A DNA stretch of 64,000 bases from JACCTU01 sp963769665 (GTDB lineage Bacteria > Actinomycetota > Thermoleophilia > Gaiellales > Gaiellaceae). The stretch is from positions 1,922,001-1,986,000 of the forward strand of contig CAVYMQ010000003.1 of assembly GCA_963769665.1 (NCBI GenBank). The letters run 5' to 3'. Numbering within the stretch: position 1 is the first letter of the stretch; each line of letters opens with the position of its first letter. The notes under the pieces were generated by a model. That model was not told the DNA's origin and searched no databases. It saw only the letters and a program-made list of their open reading frames with translations. Shown piece by piece: positions 6,905 to 15,099 of this stretch. A program made the position numbers and the translations under genes.

Positions 6905-8083
6905 ATGGGCAAAGGGAAGTCCGAGGCGCTGATCGTCGATGCCGCCCGCTCGCCGATCGGGCGGCGGAACGGGACGCTTTCGGTCATCCGGGGCGATGAG
7001 CTCGCGGGCCAGGTGCTGAACGGGCTGGTCGAGCGGGTCGGCCTCGAGCCCGGCGAGGTCGAGGACGTGCAGATGGGGTGCGTGACCCAGGTCGGCGAGC
7101 AGGGCTGGAACGTCGGCCGGATGGCGGTGCTCGTGGCGGGGTGGCCGGAGACCGTCTGCGGGACCACCGTCGACCGGCAGTGCGGCTCCTCGATGCAGAC
7201 GAACTTCAACGCGGCCGCCTCAGTCTGGTCGGGCCAGCTCGACGTGGTCGTCTCGGCGGGGGTTGAGATGATGTCGCGCGTCCCGATGGGCTCGAACGGC
7301 GGGGACATCTCGGACCGCCTGCACGAGCGCTGGCAGATCGTGCCGCAGGGGATCTCGGCCGAGGTGATCGCCGACGAGTGGAACATCTCGCGCGAGGAGC
7401 TCGACGCGTACTCACTCGAGTCGCACCGGCGCGCGATCGCCGCGAGCGACGCGGGCAAGTTCGAGCGCGAGATCGTGCCGATCGACGTTCCCGGCGAGCT
7501 GCAGCCTGCGGGCGCCGCCGTCGCGACGATGACGTTCGCCGTGGACGAGACACCGCGGCGCGACACGTCGGCCGAGAAGCTCGCCTCGCTCGCGCCCGCG
7601 TTCCTCCCGGAAGGAAAGGTGACCGCCGGGAGCTCGAGCCAGATCTGCGACGGCGCGGCCGCGGTCTTGATCACGAGTGAGGACGCTGCCTCGCGGCTCG
7701 GCCTGGAGCCGCGAGGACGCTTCGTCGCCTTCGGGCTCTCGGGTGTCGATCCGCACCGGATGCTCCACGGAAACCCGGAGGCTTGCGCGAAGGCGCTCGC
7801 GAAGGCGGGGCTCACCTGGGACGACATCGCCGCGGTCGAGGTGAACGAGGCGTTCGCGTCGGTCGCGGTCCAGTTCATGCGCGACACCGGCCTGACCGAG
7901 CGCTGGGCAGACGTGAACCCGAACGGCGGCGGGATCTCGCTCGGACATCCGCTCGGCGCCACCGGAGCGCGGGTGACGGCGACGTTGCTGAACGAGCTCG
8001 AGCGCCGCGACGCGCGCTACGGCGTCGCGTGCATGTGCATCGGGTTCGGCATGGCGATCGCCGGCGTGATCGAGCGCTTCTAG
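6905..8083 (+). CDS. fadA: Acetyl-CoA acetyltransferase / 3-ketoacyl-CoA thiolase
   Basis: 392 residues, full length for a thiolase, which cleaves 3-ketoacyl-CoA or condenses acyl-CoAs. All catalytic elements are visible: nucleophilic Cys in DRQCGSSMQ (about residue 90), NEAFASVAVQF, the His in SLGHPLGATGAR and the second Cys in CIGFG near the C-terminus (consensus CxGxG). The next gene, a 3-hydroxyacyl-CoA dehydrogenase, starts at the base after the TAG stop, so the two form a beta-oxidation or butanoate-type pair. Whether the main direction is degradation or synthesis cannot be told; the symbol is by family. Confidence 0.93.
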   Translation: MGKGKSEALIVDAARSPIGRRNGTLSVIRGDELAGQVLNGLVERVGLEPGEVEDVQMGCVTQVGEQGWNVGRMAVLVAGWPETVCGTTVDRQCGSSMQTNFNAAASVWSGQLDVVVSAGVEMMSRVPMGSNGGDISDRLHERWQIVPQGISAEVIADEWNISREELDAYSLESHRRAIAASDAGKFEREIVPIDVPGELQPAGAAVATMTFAVDETPRRDTSAEKLASLAPAFLPEGKVTAGSSSQICDGAAAVLITSEDAASRLGLEPRGRFVAFGLSGVDPHRMLHGNPEACAKALAKAGLTWDDIAAVEVNEAFASVAVQFMRDTGLTERWADVNPNGGGISLGHPLGATGARVTATLLNELERRDARYGVACMCIGFGMAIAGVIERF

Positions 8084-8941
8084 TTGGCACGCGAGATCGA
8101 GACTGTCGGGGTCGTCGGCCTCGGGACGATGGGCGCCGGGATCGCGCAGATCGCGTTGCTCGCCGGGAGCGACGTCGTCGGCCGAGAGGTCAGCGAGGAG
8201 CTGAACGAGCGCGCGCGCGGACGGATCGAGCACTTCCTCGGCCGAGCCGTCGAGAAGGGCAAGCTCGGCGCCGAGGAGCGTGATGCGGCACTCGCTCGGC
8301 TCCGCACGACGACCGAGGTCGGTGAGCTGGCCGAGTGCGACCTCGTGATCGAGGCGATCGTCGAGGAGCTCGACGCCAAGCGTGAGCTCTTCGCCGAGCT
8401 CGACCGCGTGTGCGCGCCCGACGCGATCCTCGCGACGAACACTTCGGCGCTCTCCGTCACGCAGATCGCAGAGGCGACGGAGCATCCCGAGCGCGTGATC
8501 GGGATGCACTTCTTCAACCCTGCGCCGCTGCTGCCCCTCGTCGAGATCGTGCGTACGGAACAAAGTGACGAGTCGGCGGTCGCCGCCGCCTACGCGTGGG
8601 CGGAGCGCGCGGGCAAGCAGCCCGTTCGCTGCAACGACACGCCGGGTTTCATCGTCAACCGCATCCTCATCCCGCTCCTGAACGACTGCGTGCGTGTGCT
8701 CGACGAGGCCGGCGTGAGCCCCGAGGATCTCGACAAGGCGATGACGAACGGCGTCGGCTGGCCGATGGGGCCGTGCGCGCTCATCGACCTGATCGGGATC
8801 GACATCCACGTCCATGCCTCCGAGGCGCTGCTCGACTCACTCGGCGAGCCGCGGATGGGCCCGCCGGCGCGGCTCGTCGCGATGCAGGCGGACGGGAAGC
8901 TCGGCCGCAAGAGCGGCGAGGGCTTCTATACGTACGAGTAG
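8084..8941 (+). CDS. hbd: 3-hydroxybutyryl-CoA / 3-hydroxyacyl-CoA dehydrogenase
   Basis: 285 residues with an NAD-binding Rossmann fold at the N-terminus (GLGTMGAGIAQ), then the 3HCDH helical domain; NTSALSVTQIAE, the catalytic His in GMHFFNPAPLL and NDTPGFIVNRIL are classic family motifs. It interconverts 3-hydroxyacyl-CoA and 3-ketoacyl-CoA using NAD(H). The start is a TTG directly after the thiolase stop. It puts the Rossmann motif about 10 residues in, as expected, and there is no room upstream. It supplies the substrate of the neighbouring thiolase. Length fits the short-chain Hbd/PaaH type rather than the fused FadB type. Confidence 0.93.
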   Translation: MAREIETVGVVGLGTMGAGIAQIALLAGSDVVGREVSEELNERARGRIEHFLGRAVEKGKLGAEERDAALARLRTTTEVGELAECDLVIEAIVEELDAKRELFAELDRVCAPDAILATNTSALSVTQIAEATEHPERVIGMHFFNPAPLLPLVEIVRTEQSDESAVAAAYAWAERAGKQPVRCNDTPGFIVNRILIPLLNDCVRVLDEAGVSPEDLDKAMTNGVGWPMGPCALIDLIGIDIHVHASEALLDSLGEPRMGPPARLVAMQADGKLGRKSGEGFYTYE

Positions 8942-8971
8942 CGTCCGGGGTCGGGGCTACGGTCAGACGAG

Positions 8972-9253
8972 ATGGCAGGAGACCCCGAGGCCGGCCAGAA
9001 TCGCACCCGCATGACGCGGCGCGCACGGACGGAGCGCACGGAGCGGATCCTGGTCGCACGGCTCGAGGAGCTGGCGCGGGTGCTCGAGCGCTCGGGCGCA
9101 CCGGCCGAATCGGTCGGCCGTCTGCTGGAGTCGGCGTCGGTGGCGACGATCAACGCGATTGCGCTCAACCTGCTGAGCGAAGAAGCGGCGAACGAGATCT
9201 GGAGGGGCGCAGCCGAGCGCCATCCCGACCTCCCGTTACGCCGGGCCGCCTAG
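8972..9253 (+). CDS. Small hypothetical helical protein
   Basis: 93 residues, basic N-terminal third (many Arg), then two amphipathic helices with a heptad-like pattern (LEELARVLERSG; VGRLLESASVATI). No membrane segment, Cys cluster or enzyme motif. TACGGT ends 8 nt before the ATG. Its last 18 nt overlap the convergent Tat-exported gene. It follows the dehydrogenase by 30 nt, so it may be read with it. I do not recognise the family; real-gene status rests on base composition and frame. Confidence 0.6.
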   Translation: MAGDPEAGQNRTRMTRRARTERTERILVARLEELARVLERSGAPAESVGRLLESASVATINAIALNLLSEEAANEIWRGAAERHPDLPLRRAA

Positions 9254-10849
9254 GCGAGCCCACACGTTCTCGACGAGCCGCGAGACCTGCGGGTCGTCGA
9301 TCGAAGCCGCGAAGTTCAGCACGCCGGCCGCGAACACCTTCGCGCCCGCAGGCGTCTCGTAGTACGTCATCTCGGCCGACCGGCCGGGCCCCATCAGGTC
9401 CTTGATCTCCGCGAGCAGCGTCGTGCCCGGGGGCGAGGCCGCAGTGCGCGCGTCGAGCTCGATTCCGTAGCGGCCGAACGCTGCGCCGTTTCCGAGCCCG
9501 GTCCCCTCGAACGCCCACGCGGCGGCGTCCGCGCCCCGGACGACGAACGGGCCCTGGCGCTGCCCGTAGTCGGACGCGACGTACTGCACGCCGACGAGTG
9601 CGGCTTCGGGCCGTCCGACGTCGCGCCAGAGCTGCTCGCGAACCAGCTTCGTCCCGTCGCGGCGCACGCGGCAGAAGAAGTTGTTCGCGGAGAGGAAGAG
9701 CAGGTTGCCGCCGAGCGCACGGTAGCGCTCGATCACGTCGAGGCCGCGCGTGGTCACGTACTCCGCGTGGCCGGGAAAGACGACGAGGTCGTAGGCGCGC
9801 CGCAGTTGGTCACCCGTTCCGGCGGTCTCGACGTCGTCGTCGGACAGGAAGTCGACCTGCTTGCCGGTGCGGTTCAGCCACGCGATGAACGCGAGATCCC
9901 AGTCGCGGAAGCGGAACGGCACGCCGAAGTCGAGGAATGGACGCGAGACGTCGACGCTTCGGGTGCTCGAGCTCACGTACCAGCTGTCGCCCCAGCCGTC
10001 GCCGTTCGCGTCGTGGAAGTTGTAGGCCTGCCAGGTGTTCGTCGAGAGCACGACCGCGATTCGGTGCTCGCCCAGCGTGCGCGGACGGACGATGAAGGGT
10101 GCGTAGCCGTCGTTGCCGTCGTCGCCTCGTGCGCGGACGAAGTAGAGGCCGCTCCGCCACTCTCCGGCACGCAGGAAGCGCACGTGCGACGGCGCCTCGC
10201 GGTGCGCGCGCCAGTCGACGTGCGCCGGCGGGGTCACCGCGACACCGTTCGTGCGCAGGTCGCGCTCGACGAACCGCTCCGGCCCCGCGTAGTGGAAGAC
10301 CTGGAGCTCGAGCGAGGCCGAGTCGCTCGCGATCCGCAGGTCGGTCGGCTCGCCGGGCGCGTAGCTCGTCTTCGTCAGCGCGACCTGAACACCGAGGACG
10401 CGGACGACCGGGCCGTTCACCTTGCCGCCGGGCCGGTGGAGGCCGTGGGTCCTTTTCCGGCCGCCGGCGCTCACGACGGCGCGCACCTGGTACGTGCGCG
10501 GCTGGAGGTCCTTGGGCGGACGCCACGCGACCTCGTGCGCCCCGGCTGCGAACGTCCGCTCGGTGGCCCAGACGACTTCGCCGAGCGGCTTGCCGATCCG
10601 GATCGTGTCCGTGCGGACGACCTCGAGGCGCACCCGGGCCCGGCCGGTCAGCGAGAAGCGGATCAGCGCCCGTCGCCGGGCGGCCCGGCGAGGGCTGATC
10701 GTGGTCAGGTGAGGCCCGTCGCCCGCGAACGGGCGTCCCCCGTTCGAGGCCCTCAGGTCGTGGAGCTGCGGAACCGGCTTCGCGGCCCGGGAGGCCGCAG
10801 GGAAGCTGAGCGCGGCCAGGACCGCCTGCAGGAACTGCCTCCGTCGCAT
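9236..10849 (-). CDS. Tat-exported N,N-dimethylformamidase beta-subunit-like protein
   Basis: 537 residues. The N-terminus RRRQFLQAVLAAL is a twin-arginine signal followed by AASRAA, a likely cleavage site, so the protein should be folded before export. Two Ig-like beta-rich segments (about 60-250) precede a domain of about 280 residues resembling the C-terminal part of the large subunit of N,N-dimethylformamidase; visible stretches are VVLSTNTWQAYN, DANGDGWGDSWY, LVVFPGHAEYVT and FLSANNFF. That enzyme hydrolyses dimethylformamide with a small alpha subunit, which is not seen here, so the substrate is probably different. No partner genes adjacent. Confidence 0.75.
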   Translation of the reverse strand: MRRRQFLQAVLAALSFPAASRAAKPVPQLHDLRASNGGRPFAGDGPHLTTISPRRAARRRALIRFSLTGRARVRLEVVRTDTIRIGKPLGEVVWATERTFAAGAHEVAWRPPKDLQPRTYQVRAVVSAGGRKRTHGLHRPGGKVNGPVVRVLGVQVALTKTSYAPGEPTDLRIASDSASLELQVFHYAGPERFVERDLRTNGVAVTPPAHVDWRAHREAPSHVRFLRAGEWRSGLYFVRARGDDGNDGYAPFIVRPRTLGEHRIAVVLSTNTWQAYNFHDANGDGWGDSWYVSSSTRSVDVSRPFLDFGVPFRFRDWDLAFIAWLNRTGKQVDFLSDDDVETAGTGDQLRRAYDLVVFPGHAEYVTTRGLDVIERYRALGGNLLFLSANNFFCRVRRDGTKLVREQLWRDVGRPEAALVGVQYVASDYGQRQGPFVVRGADAAAWAFEGTGLGNGAAFGRYGIELDARTAASPPGTTLLAEIKDLMGPGRSAEMTYYETPAGAKVFAAGVLNFAASIDDPQVSRLVENVWARLGGPA

Positions 10850-10945
10850 CGACCCGCCCTACCGTAGCGAGGTCGCGGGCTGGCCCTAACGATTTCCGTA
10901 CTTTACGATCAGGTTGCGCATATTTCCGCGTTCGATACTGCACCC

Positions 10946-11425
10946 ATGCGGCGCCTCGTCGTCTTGATAACCCTGCTCGCCCTCGCGCTTCCCAGTGCGG
11001 CGTTGGCGACCGTCCGGGCTCCGGGCGACGGCACCCTCTCGGTGCGCGATCTCGACGGTGGCATCACGGTGTACGTGAAGGGCGGAGTGATCGGTCGCTG
11101 CAGCCAGTGCGTCCTCATCCTCGACGAGTGGCGGACCGACGAGATCCTCCCCGTCGTCACCGGCGCAAGGGGAACGGATCTCGACGACGACGCGGCGAAG
11201 GAGCGCTTCGTCGGGAAGGATCTACGCTGGAAGGTGATGGGTGGGTCCTTCAAGATGATCGTCCGCAGCGGCGTCGACGTCGACCTCTCGGTGGTCGGCA
11301 AGGGTCGCGTCGAAAGGCTCCGGGGGACGAACGGCCATTACGTACTGAACGGAGGCGACCAGCAGGACGTGCCGTTCATCACTGCACCCAGCTTTCAGCT
11401 GAACCTGGTCGCACCGAACCCGTAG
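10946..11425 (+). CDS. Secreted hypothetical protein coupled to a response regulator
   Basis: 159 residues with a clear Sec signal peptide (MRRLVVLITLLALALPSAALA, cut after about residue 22) and a beta-rich mature part with one CSQC pair (about residues 52-55). No enzyme motif recognised; it resembles small exported beta proteins of actinobacteria. GATACT ends 6 nt before the ATG. Its TAG stop overlaps the GTG of the response-regulator gene by one base (TAGTG), so the exported protein and the regulator are made together. An envelope sensor or target is plausible but not shown. Confidence 0.75.
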   Translation: MRRLVVLITLLALALPSAALATVRAPGDGTLSVRDLDGGITVYVKGGVIGRCSQCVLILDEWRTDEILPVVTGARGTDLDDDAAKERFVGKDLRWKVMGGSFKMIVRSGVDVDLSVVGKGRVERLRGTNGHYVLNGGDQQDVPFITAPSFQLNLVAPNP

Positions 11426-12126
11426 TGGCGGCGCAGCAGACGCAGACCGTCCTGGTGGTCGAGGACGAGTCCTCGATCGCGTCGTTCGTCTCGCTCTACC
11501 TCAAGAACGCCGGCTACACCGTGCGCACGGCCGCGAACGGCACCGAGGCGCTCACGCATGCCGCCAAGGGTGACCTGACGCTGATCATCCTCGACCTGAT
11601 GCTGCCCGACATCGACGGGATCGAGGTCTGCCGCCGCATCCGCAAGAGCTCGGACGTGCCGATCCTGATGCTCACGGCGCGCGACGAGGACGTGGACAAG
11701 ATCATCGGGCTCGAGGTCGGCGCCGACGACTACCTGACGAAGCCGTTCAACCCGCGCGAGCTCGTCGCGCGCGTGAAGTCGATTCTGCGGCGCGCCACGC
11801 CGGACCGGCGCGAGAAGGAGAGTGCGCAGCTCCAGCACGGCGACCTGAAGATCGACGCCGGCCGGCGCGAAGTTCGCGTCGGCGAGGAAGAAATCCAGCT
11901 CGCCCCGAAGGAGTTCGACCTGCTCTGGGAGCTCCTCGACCACAAGGGCCTCGTGCTGACCCGCGACCAGCTGCTCGAGCGGGTCTGGGGGTACACGTTC
12001 GCGGGCGACACCCGGACGGTGGACGTCCACGTGCGCCAGCTGCGGCGAAAGCTCGGCGACGCGTCGCCGATCGTGACCGTCTGGGGCGTGGGCTACAAGG
12101 TCTCGCCCGCCCGCGACGCCGCCTGA
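11425..12126 (+). CDS. OmpR/PhoB-family response regulator
   Basis: 233 residues. The receiver domain (about 1-125) has the acidic pair in VVEDES, phosphoacceptor Asp in ILDLMLPD, the Thr in MLTARD and the Lys in LTKPF. The C-terminal winged helix (about 140-230) ends with the family pattern TVDVHVRQLRRKLG and VWGVGYK. All residues needed for phosphorylation are present, unlike the relative at 22928. The start GTG overlaps the TAG of the secreted-protein gene. The likely partner kinase is the gene at 12310, though 183 bp with two inverted repeats separate them. Confidence 0.93.
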   Translation: MAAQQTQTVLVVEDESSIASFVSLYLKNAGYTVRTAANGTEALTHAAKGDLTLIILDLMLPDIDGIEVCRRIRKSSDVPILMLTARDEDVDKIIGLEVGADDYLTKPFNPRELVARVKSILRRATPDRREKESAQLQHGDLKIDAGRREVRVGEEEIQLAPKEFDLLWELLDHKGLVLTRDQLLERVWGYTFAGDTRTVDVHVRQLRRKLGDASPIVTVWGVGYKVSPARDAA

Positions 12127-12130
12127 GCCC

Positions 12131-12163
12131 GCGGCCCGACCAGGAGCTGAGCCGCCGGGCCGC
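12131..12163. terminator. GC-rich hairpin after the response regulator (possible terminator)
   Basis: GCGGCCCG (12131-12138) pairs with CGGGCCGC (12156-12163) across a 17-nt loop, five bases after the regulator's stop; flanking GCCC/GGGC can lengthen the stem past a bulge. No T run follows, so it may act only as a weak or factor-assisted terminator. Confidence 0.35.
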
Positions 12164-12196
12164 GCTGGGCGGCGCGATGCGGCGTCCTCAGTCGCA

Positions 12197-12217
12197 TTCG
12201 TATCCAGCGGATACGAA
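12197..12217. promoter_or_regulatory. Inverted repeat TTCGTATCC-AGC-GGATACGAA
   Basis: A perfect 9-bp inverted repeat with a 3-nt centre, about 95-110 bp before the kinase start and after the regulator gene. It stands out from the local sequence by lower GC. Its position upstream of a kinase promoter (TACCCT at 12294-12299, 10 nt before the ATG) suits an operator for a dimeric regulator, or a stem-loop in a read-through transcript. Confidence 0.45.
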
Positions 12218-12309
12218 CGCTCCCTGCGTCCTTGCCTCGCACCACCCATCACGCCCCGGCGACGAGTCCTGGTCAGACCGCGGGCTCCGCGCCTACCCTT
12301 AGAACCGGC

Positions 12310-13674
12310 ATGTTCCGGTCGCTCCGCTTCAGGCTCCCGGCCCTCTTCCTCGCAGGGATCGCCCTCGCGCTCCTGATCGCGTCCGCCGTGGCGCTCCGCC
12401 TCTTCCAGGACTACGCCCGCGAGCAGTCGGTGCGCGAGCTCCAGCGGGAGGCTGCGGGCCTGACCGAGCTGTTCGCGCGGCAGATCGCGACAAAGGCGCA
12501 GCCCTACGGACCTCGGGCACTCGAGAAAGCGACCGGTGACCGGATCTACTACGTCGGCCAGTCGCTCTTCCCGGGTGAGAACTCCGGCTTCCGCCAGCTG
12601 CCGCTCAACATCATCGACGTCAACGCGCTCCCGTCCGGGCGCGGCACCGTGTTCGAGTTCACCCCGGCTGACGACGACCGGCGCTACCTCGCCGTCGCAC
12701 GGCCCTTCGAGGAGAACGACGTGCGGTTCGGAGTGTTCGCGGTTGCGAAGCCGCGCGCCGAGCTGCAGGCGCAGTGGGTCACGCTCCTGCAGCGGCTGTT
12801 GTTCGGGATCATCGGCGGCCTGCTCGTCGCGGCGGGCCTGGCGTTCTACCTCTCTCGGCGGATCTCAGGGCCGATGCGCCAACTCGCCGGCGCAGCCGAC
12901 CAGATCGCGGAGGGCCGCTACGACGTGGTGATTCCCGACGTTCCGTCCGGCGACGAGATCGGGCACCTCGCCGAACGGTTCCGCGAGATGGCCGCGCGTC
13001 TCGCGGAGGCCGACGAGCGCGAGCGCAGCTTCCTGATGTCCGTGTCGCACGAGCTGCGCACGCCGCTGACCGCGATCCGCGGCCACGTCGACGCGCTGCG
13101 CGAGGGCGTGGTCGAGGATCCCGAGCTTCGCAGCGAGTCGCTCGACGTGATCGCGCTCGAGGCCGACCGACTAGCGCGGCTCGTCAACGACATCCTCGAC
13201 CTCGCGAAGCTCGACGCGCACCGGTTCACGCTGCTCCAGGAGGAGGTCGACATGCAGGCGCTGTGCGAGCAGGCGTACACGGCGTTCAGCGAGGAGGCGC
13301 GGCGGCGCGCCATCGACTACCAGCGCGACGTCGAGGCGCACCCGGTGATCGTCACCGACGGCGACCGCGTGCTGCAGATCATCTCCAACCTTCTGCAGAA
13401 CGCGTTCCGGTGGACACCGGACGGCGGGCGCATCGGCCTGAGCCTCGAGCACGCGAACGGCGACGTGCGCGTGGCCGTGGACGACACCGGTCCCGGGATC
13501 ACCGCGGACGAGCGCGAGCGCATCTTCCGACCGTTCGTCTCGCAGGACGGCGCAGGCGGGACGGGCCTCGGGCTCGCGATCGCGCGGGAGCTCGCTTCGG
13601 CGCTCGGCGGACGGATCGACCTCGAGAGCGAGCCGGGCCGCGGCAGCCGGTTCTTGCTCGTCCTCCCGAGCTAG
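12310..13674 (+). CDS. HAMP-domain sensor histidine kinase
   Basis: 454 residues. Two transmembrane helices (about 10-30 and 160-182) flank an extracytoplasmic sensing region of about 125 residues. HAMP follows (SRRISGPMRQL), then the H-box SHELRTPLTAIRG, N-box NLLQNAFRWTPD, G1 DDTGPGI, F-box IFRPFV and G2 GTGLGLAIARE. It is a classic membrane sensor expected to phosphorylate the OmpR-type regulator encoded upstream. An in-frame start at 12232 is possible, but the ATG at 12310 directly precedes the basic residues and first helix and is preferred. Signal unknown. Confidence 0.93.
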   Translation: MFRSLRFRLPALFLAGIALALLIASAVALRLFQDYAREQSVRELQREAAGLTELFARQIATKAQPYGPRALEKATGDRIYYVGQSLFPGENSGFRQLPLNIIDVNALPSGRGTVFEFTPADDDRRYLAVARPFEENDVRFGVFAVAKPRAELQAQWVTLLQRLLFGIIGGLLVAAGLAFYLSRRISGPMRQLAGAADQIAEGRYDVVIPDVPSGDEIGHLAERFREMAARLAEADERERSFLMSVSHELRTPLTAIRGHVDALREGVVEDPELRSESLDVIALEADRLARLVNDILDLAKLDAHRFTLLQEEVDMQALCEQAYTAFSEEARRRAIDYQRDVEAHPVIVTDGDRVLQIISNLLQNAFRWTPDGGRIGLSLEHANGDVRVAVDDTGPGITADERERIFRPFVSQDGAGGTGLGLAIARELASALGGRIDLESEPGRGSRFLLVLPS

Positions 13675-13683
13675 AGACTGTCT

Positions 13684-14142
13684 CTATTCGCCGCTGGCGG
13701 GGCGGCGTTCTTCGATGCGGTACACGACCGCGCCGGACGGGGCCGCTTGCAGATGCTGCTCGAGTCGCGCGAGCCGTTCGTCGACGCCTCTCCAACCGGA
13801 GGTGAGGAGGTCGACGAGCAGCCCGAGGTCGTCGACGCGCGCATGTCGCTCGGCCAGGACGTCGCCCTCGAGGCGTTCCAGCCGGCGGAGCAGCTGGTTC
13901 ATCAGCCCACGCACCTCGGCGAGCTGACGGCCGACGGGACGCGCCTCGGACGCGACACCTTCCTTGACGGCCTCGCCGACCTTCGCGGGCAGCGTCGCCT
14001 CGAGCTCTCCCGCAGCCGCGGCGAGATCCTCGAGACCCTTCCGTGCACGCTCCAGGGCGGCCTCGACGTCGGAGGCGTCGGTACGTCCCTCGGCAGCCTC
14101 TGCGAGACGCTGCCGCGCGCGCTCGATCGCGTCCTGATCCAT
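13684..14142 (-). CDS. Coiled-coil hypothetical protein
   Basis: 152 residues, almost wholly helical and charged, with heptad repeats over about residues 5-115 (Leu-rich ARPVGRQLAEV, LLRRLERLEGDVL). No signal peptide, no membrane helix, no Cys. Resembles small phasin- or scaffold-like coiled-coil proteins, but no family is identified. The start ATG is 28 nt from the divergent queA start, with TAGTCT 8 nt upstream. It ends 10 nt from the kinase gene, convergently. Confidence 0.65.
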   Translation of the reverse strand: MDQDAIERARQRLAEAAEGRTDASDVEAALERARKGLEDLAAAAGELEATLPAKVGEAVKEGVASEARPVGRQLAEVRGLMNQLLRRLERLEGDVLAERHARVDDLGLLVDLLTSGWRGVDERLARLEQHLQAAPSGAVVYRIEERRPASGE

Positions 14143-14150
14143 CGGAGGCA

Positions 14151-14160
14151 AGACTAACCT
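14151..14160. promoter_or_regulatory. Divergent -10 boxes between coiled-coil gene and queA
   Basis: Minus-strand TAGTCT (14156-14151) ends 8 nt before the ATG at 14142, and plus-strand TAACCT (14155-14160) ends 9 nt before the ATG at 14170. The hexamers overlap by two bases, the same layout as at 6889-6898, 56183-56189 and 60084-60090. Confidence 0.45.
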
Positions 14161-14169
14161 GGCCGTCGG

Positions 14170-15099
14170 ATGCAAACCACGGAGCTGGACTACGAGCTGC
14201 CGCCGGAGCTGATCGCGCAGCGGCCGCTCGAGCGGCGTGACGAGTCCAGGCTGCTCGTGCTCGACCGGGCAACCGGGGAGGTCCGGCACCGGCGCTTCGG
14301 CGAGCTCCCGGAGGAGCTGCGCGGCGAGCTCGTGGTCGTCAACGACACGCGCGTGGTGCCTGCGCGCATCCCGATCTCGGAGCCGAAGGGAGAGGTGCTG
14401 CTGCTCGAGCGCGGCGAGGACGGGGTGTGGGAGGGGCTCGCCAGGCCCACGCGCCGGCTGCGCGCCGGGAGGCGCTACGGACCGGTGGAGCTGCTCGAGC
14501 ACCTCGGCGAGGGCCGCTGGCGGCTGCGACTCGACGGCGAGCCGGCCGGAGAGGTCCCGCTGCCGCCGTACATCGGCGTCCCGCTCGAAGATCCCGAGCG
14601 ATACCAGACCGTCTACGCGCGAGATCCCGGCTCCGCGGCAGCGCCGACCGCGGGCCTGCACTTCACGCCGGAGCTGTTGGCCGCGCTCGACGTCGAGCGC
14701 GTGACGTTGCACGTCGGGCTCGACACGTTCCGCCCGGTCTCCGTCGACAGCCTCGAAGAGCACGCGCTCCACGGCGAGCGCTACGAAGTCCGCCCGGAGG
14801 CGTGGCGGCGAATCCGCGCTGCCGACCGCGTGCTCGCTGTCGGCACGACCTCTGTTCGCGTTCTCGAGACGCTCGCGCGTGGAGAACCGCTTGAGGGCCG
14901 CACGTCGCTCTTCGTGACGCCGGGGTTCGACTTCCGTCGCGTTGACGCGCTGCTGACCAACTTCCACCTGCCTCGCTCGACGCTGCTCGCGCTCGTGATG
15001 GCATTCGCCGGTGTGGAGCAGACGCGCGAGCTCTACCGGCTCGCGGTCGACGAGCGGTACCGCTTCTACTCGTTCGGCGATGCGATGCTGATCCTGTGA
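14170..15099 (+). CDS. queA: S-adenosylmethionine:tRNA ribosyltransferase-isomerase
   Basis: 309 residues, somewhat short for QueA (about 340-350) but complete in core motifs: LIAQRPLERRDESRL near the start, VVNDTRVVPAR, PTAGLHFTPELL and the ending NFHLPRSTLLALVMAFAG. The enzyme moves the ribose of SAM onto 7-aminomethyl-7-deazaguanine in tRNA to make epoxyqueuosine. It overlaps tgt by GTGA and starts a run queA-tgt-yajC-secDF matching the order known from E. coli and others. No queuosine precursor synthesis genes lie in the window. Confidence 0.95.
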   Translation: MQTTELDYELPPELIAQRPLERRDESRLLVLDRATGEVRHRRFGELPEELRGELVVVNDTRVVPARIPISEPKGEVLLLERGEDGVWEGLARPTRRLRAGRRYGPVELLEHLGEGRWRLRLDGEPAGEVPLPPYIGVPLEDPERYQTVYARDPGSAAAPTAGLHFTPELLAALDVERVTLHVGLDTFRPVSVDSLEEHALHGERYEVRPEAWRRIRAADRVLAVGTTSVRVLETLARGEPLEGRTSLFVTPGFDFRRVDALLTNFHLPRSTLLALVMAFAGVEQTRELYRLAVDERYRFYSFGDAMLIL

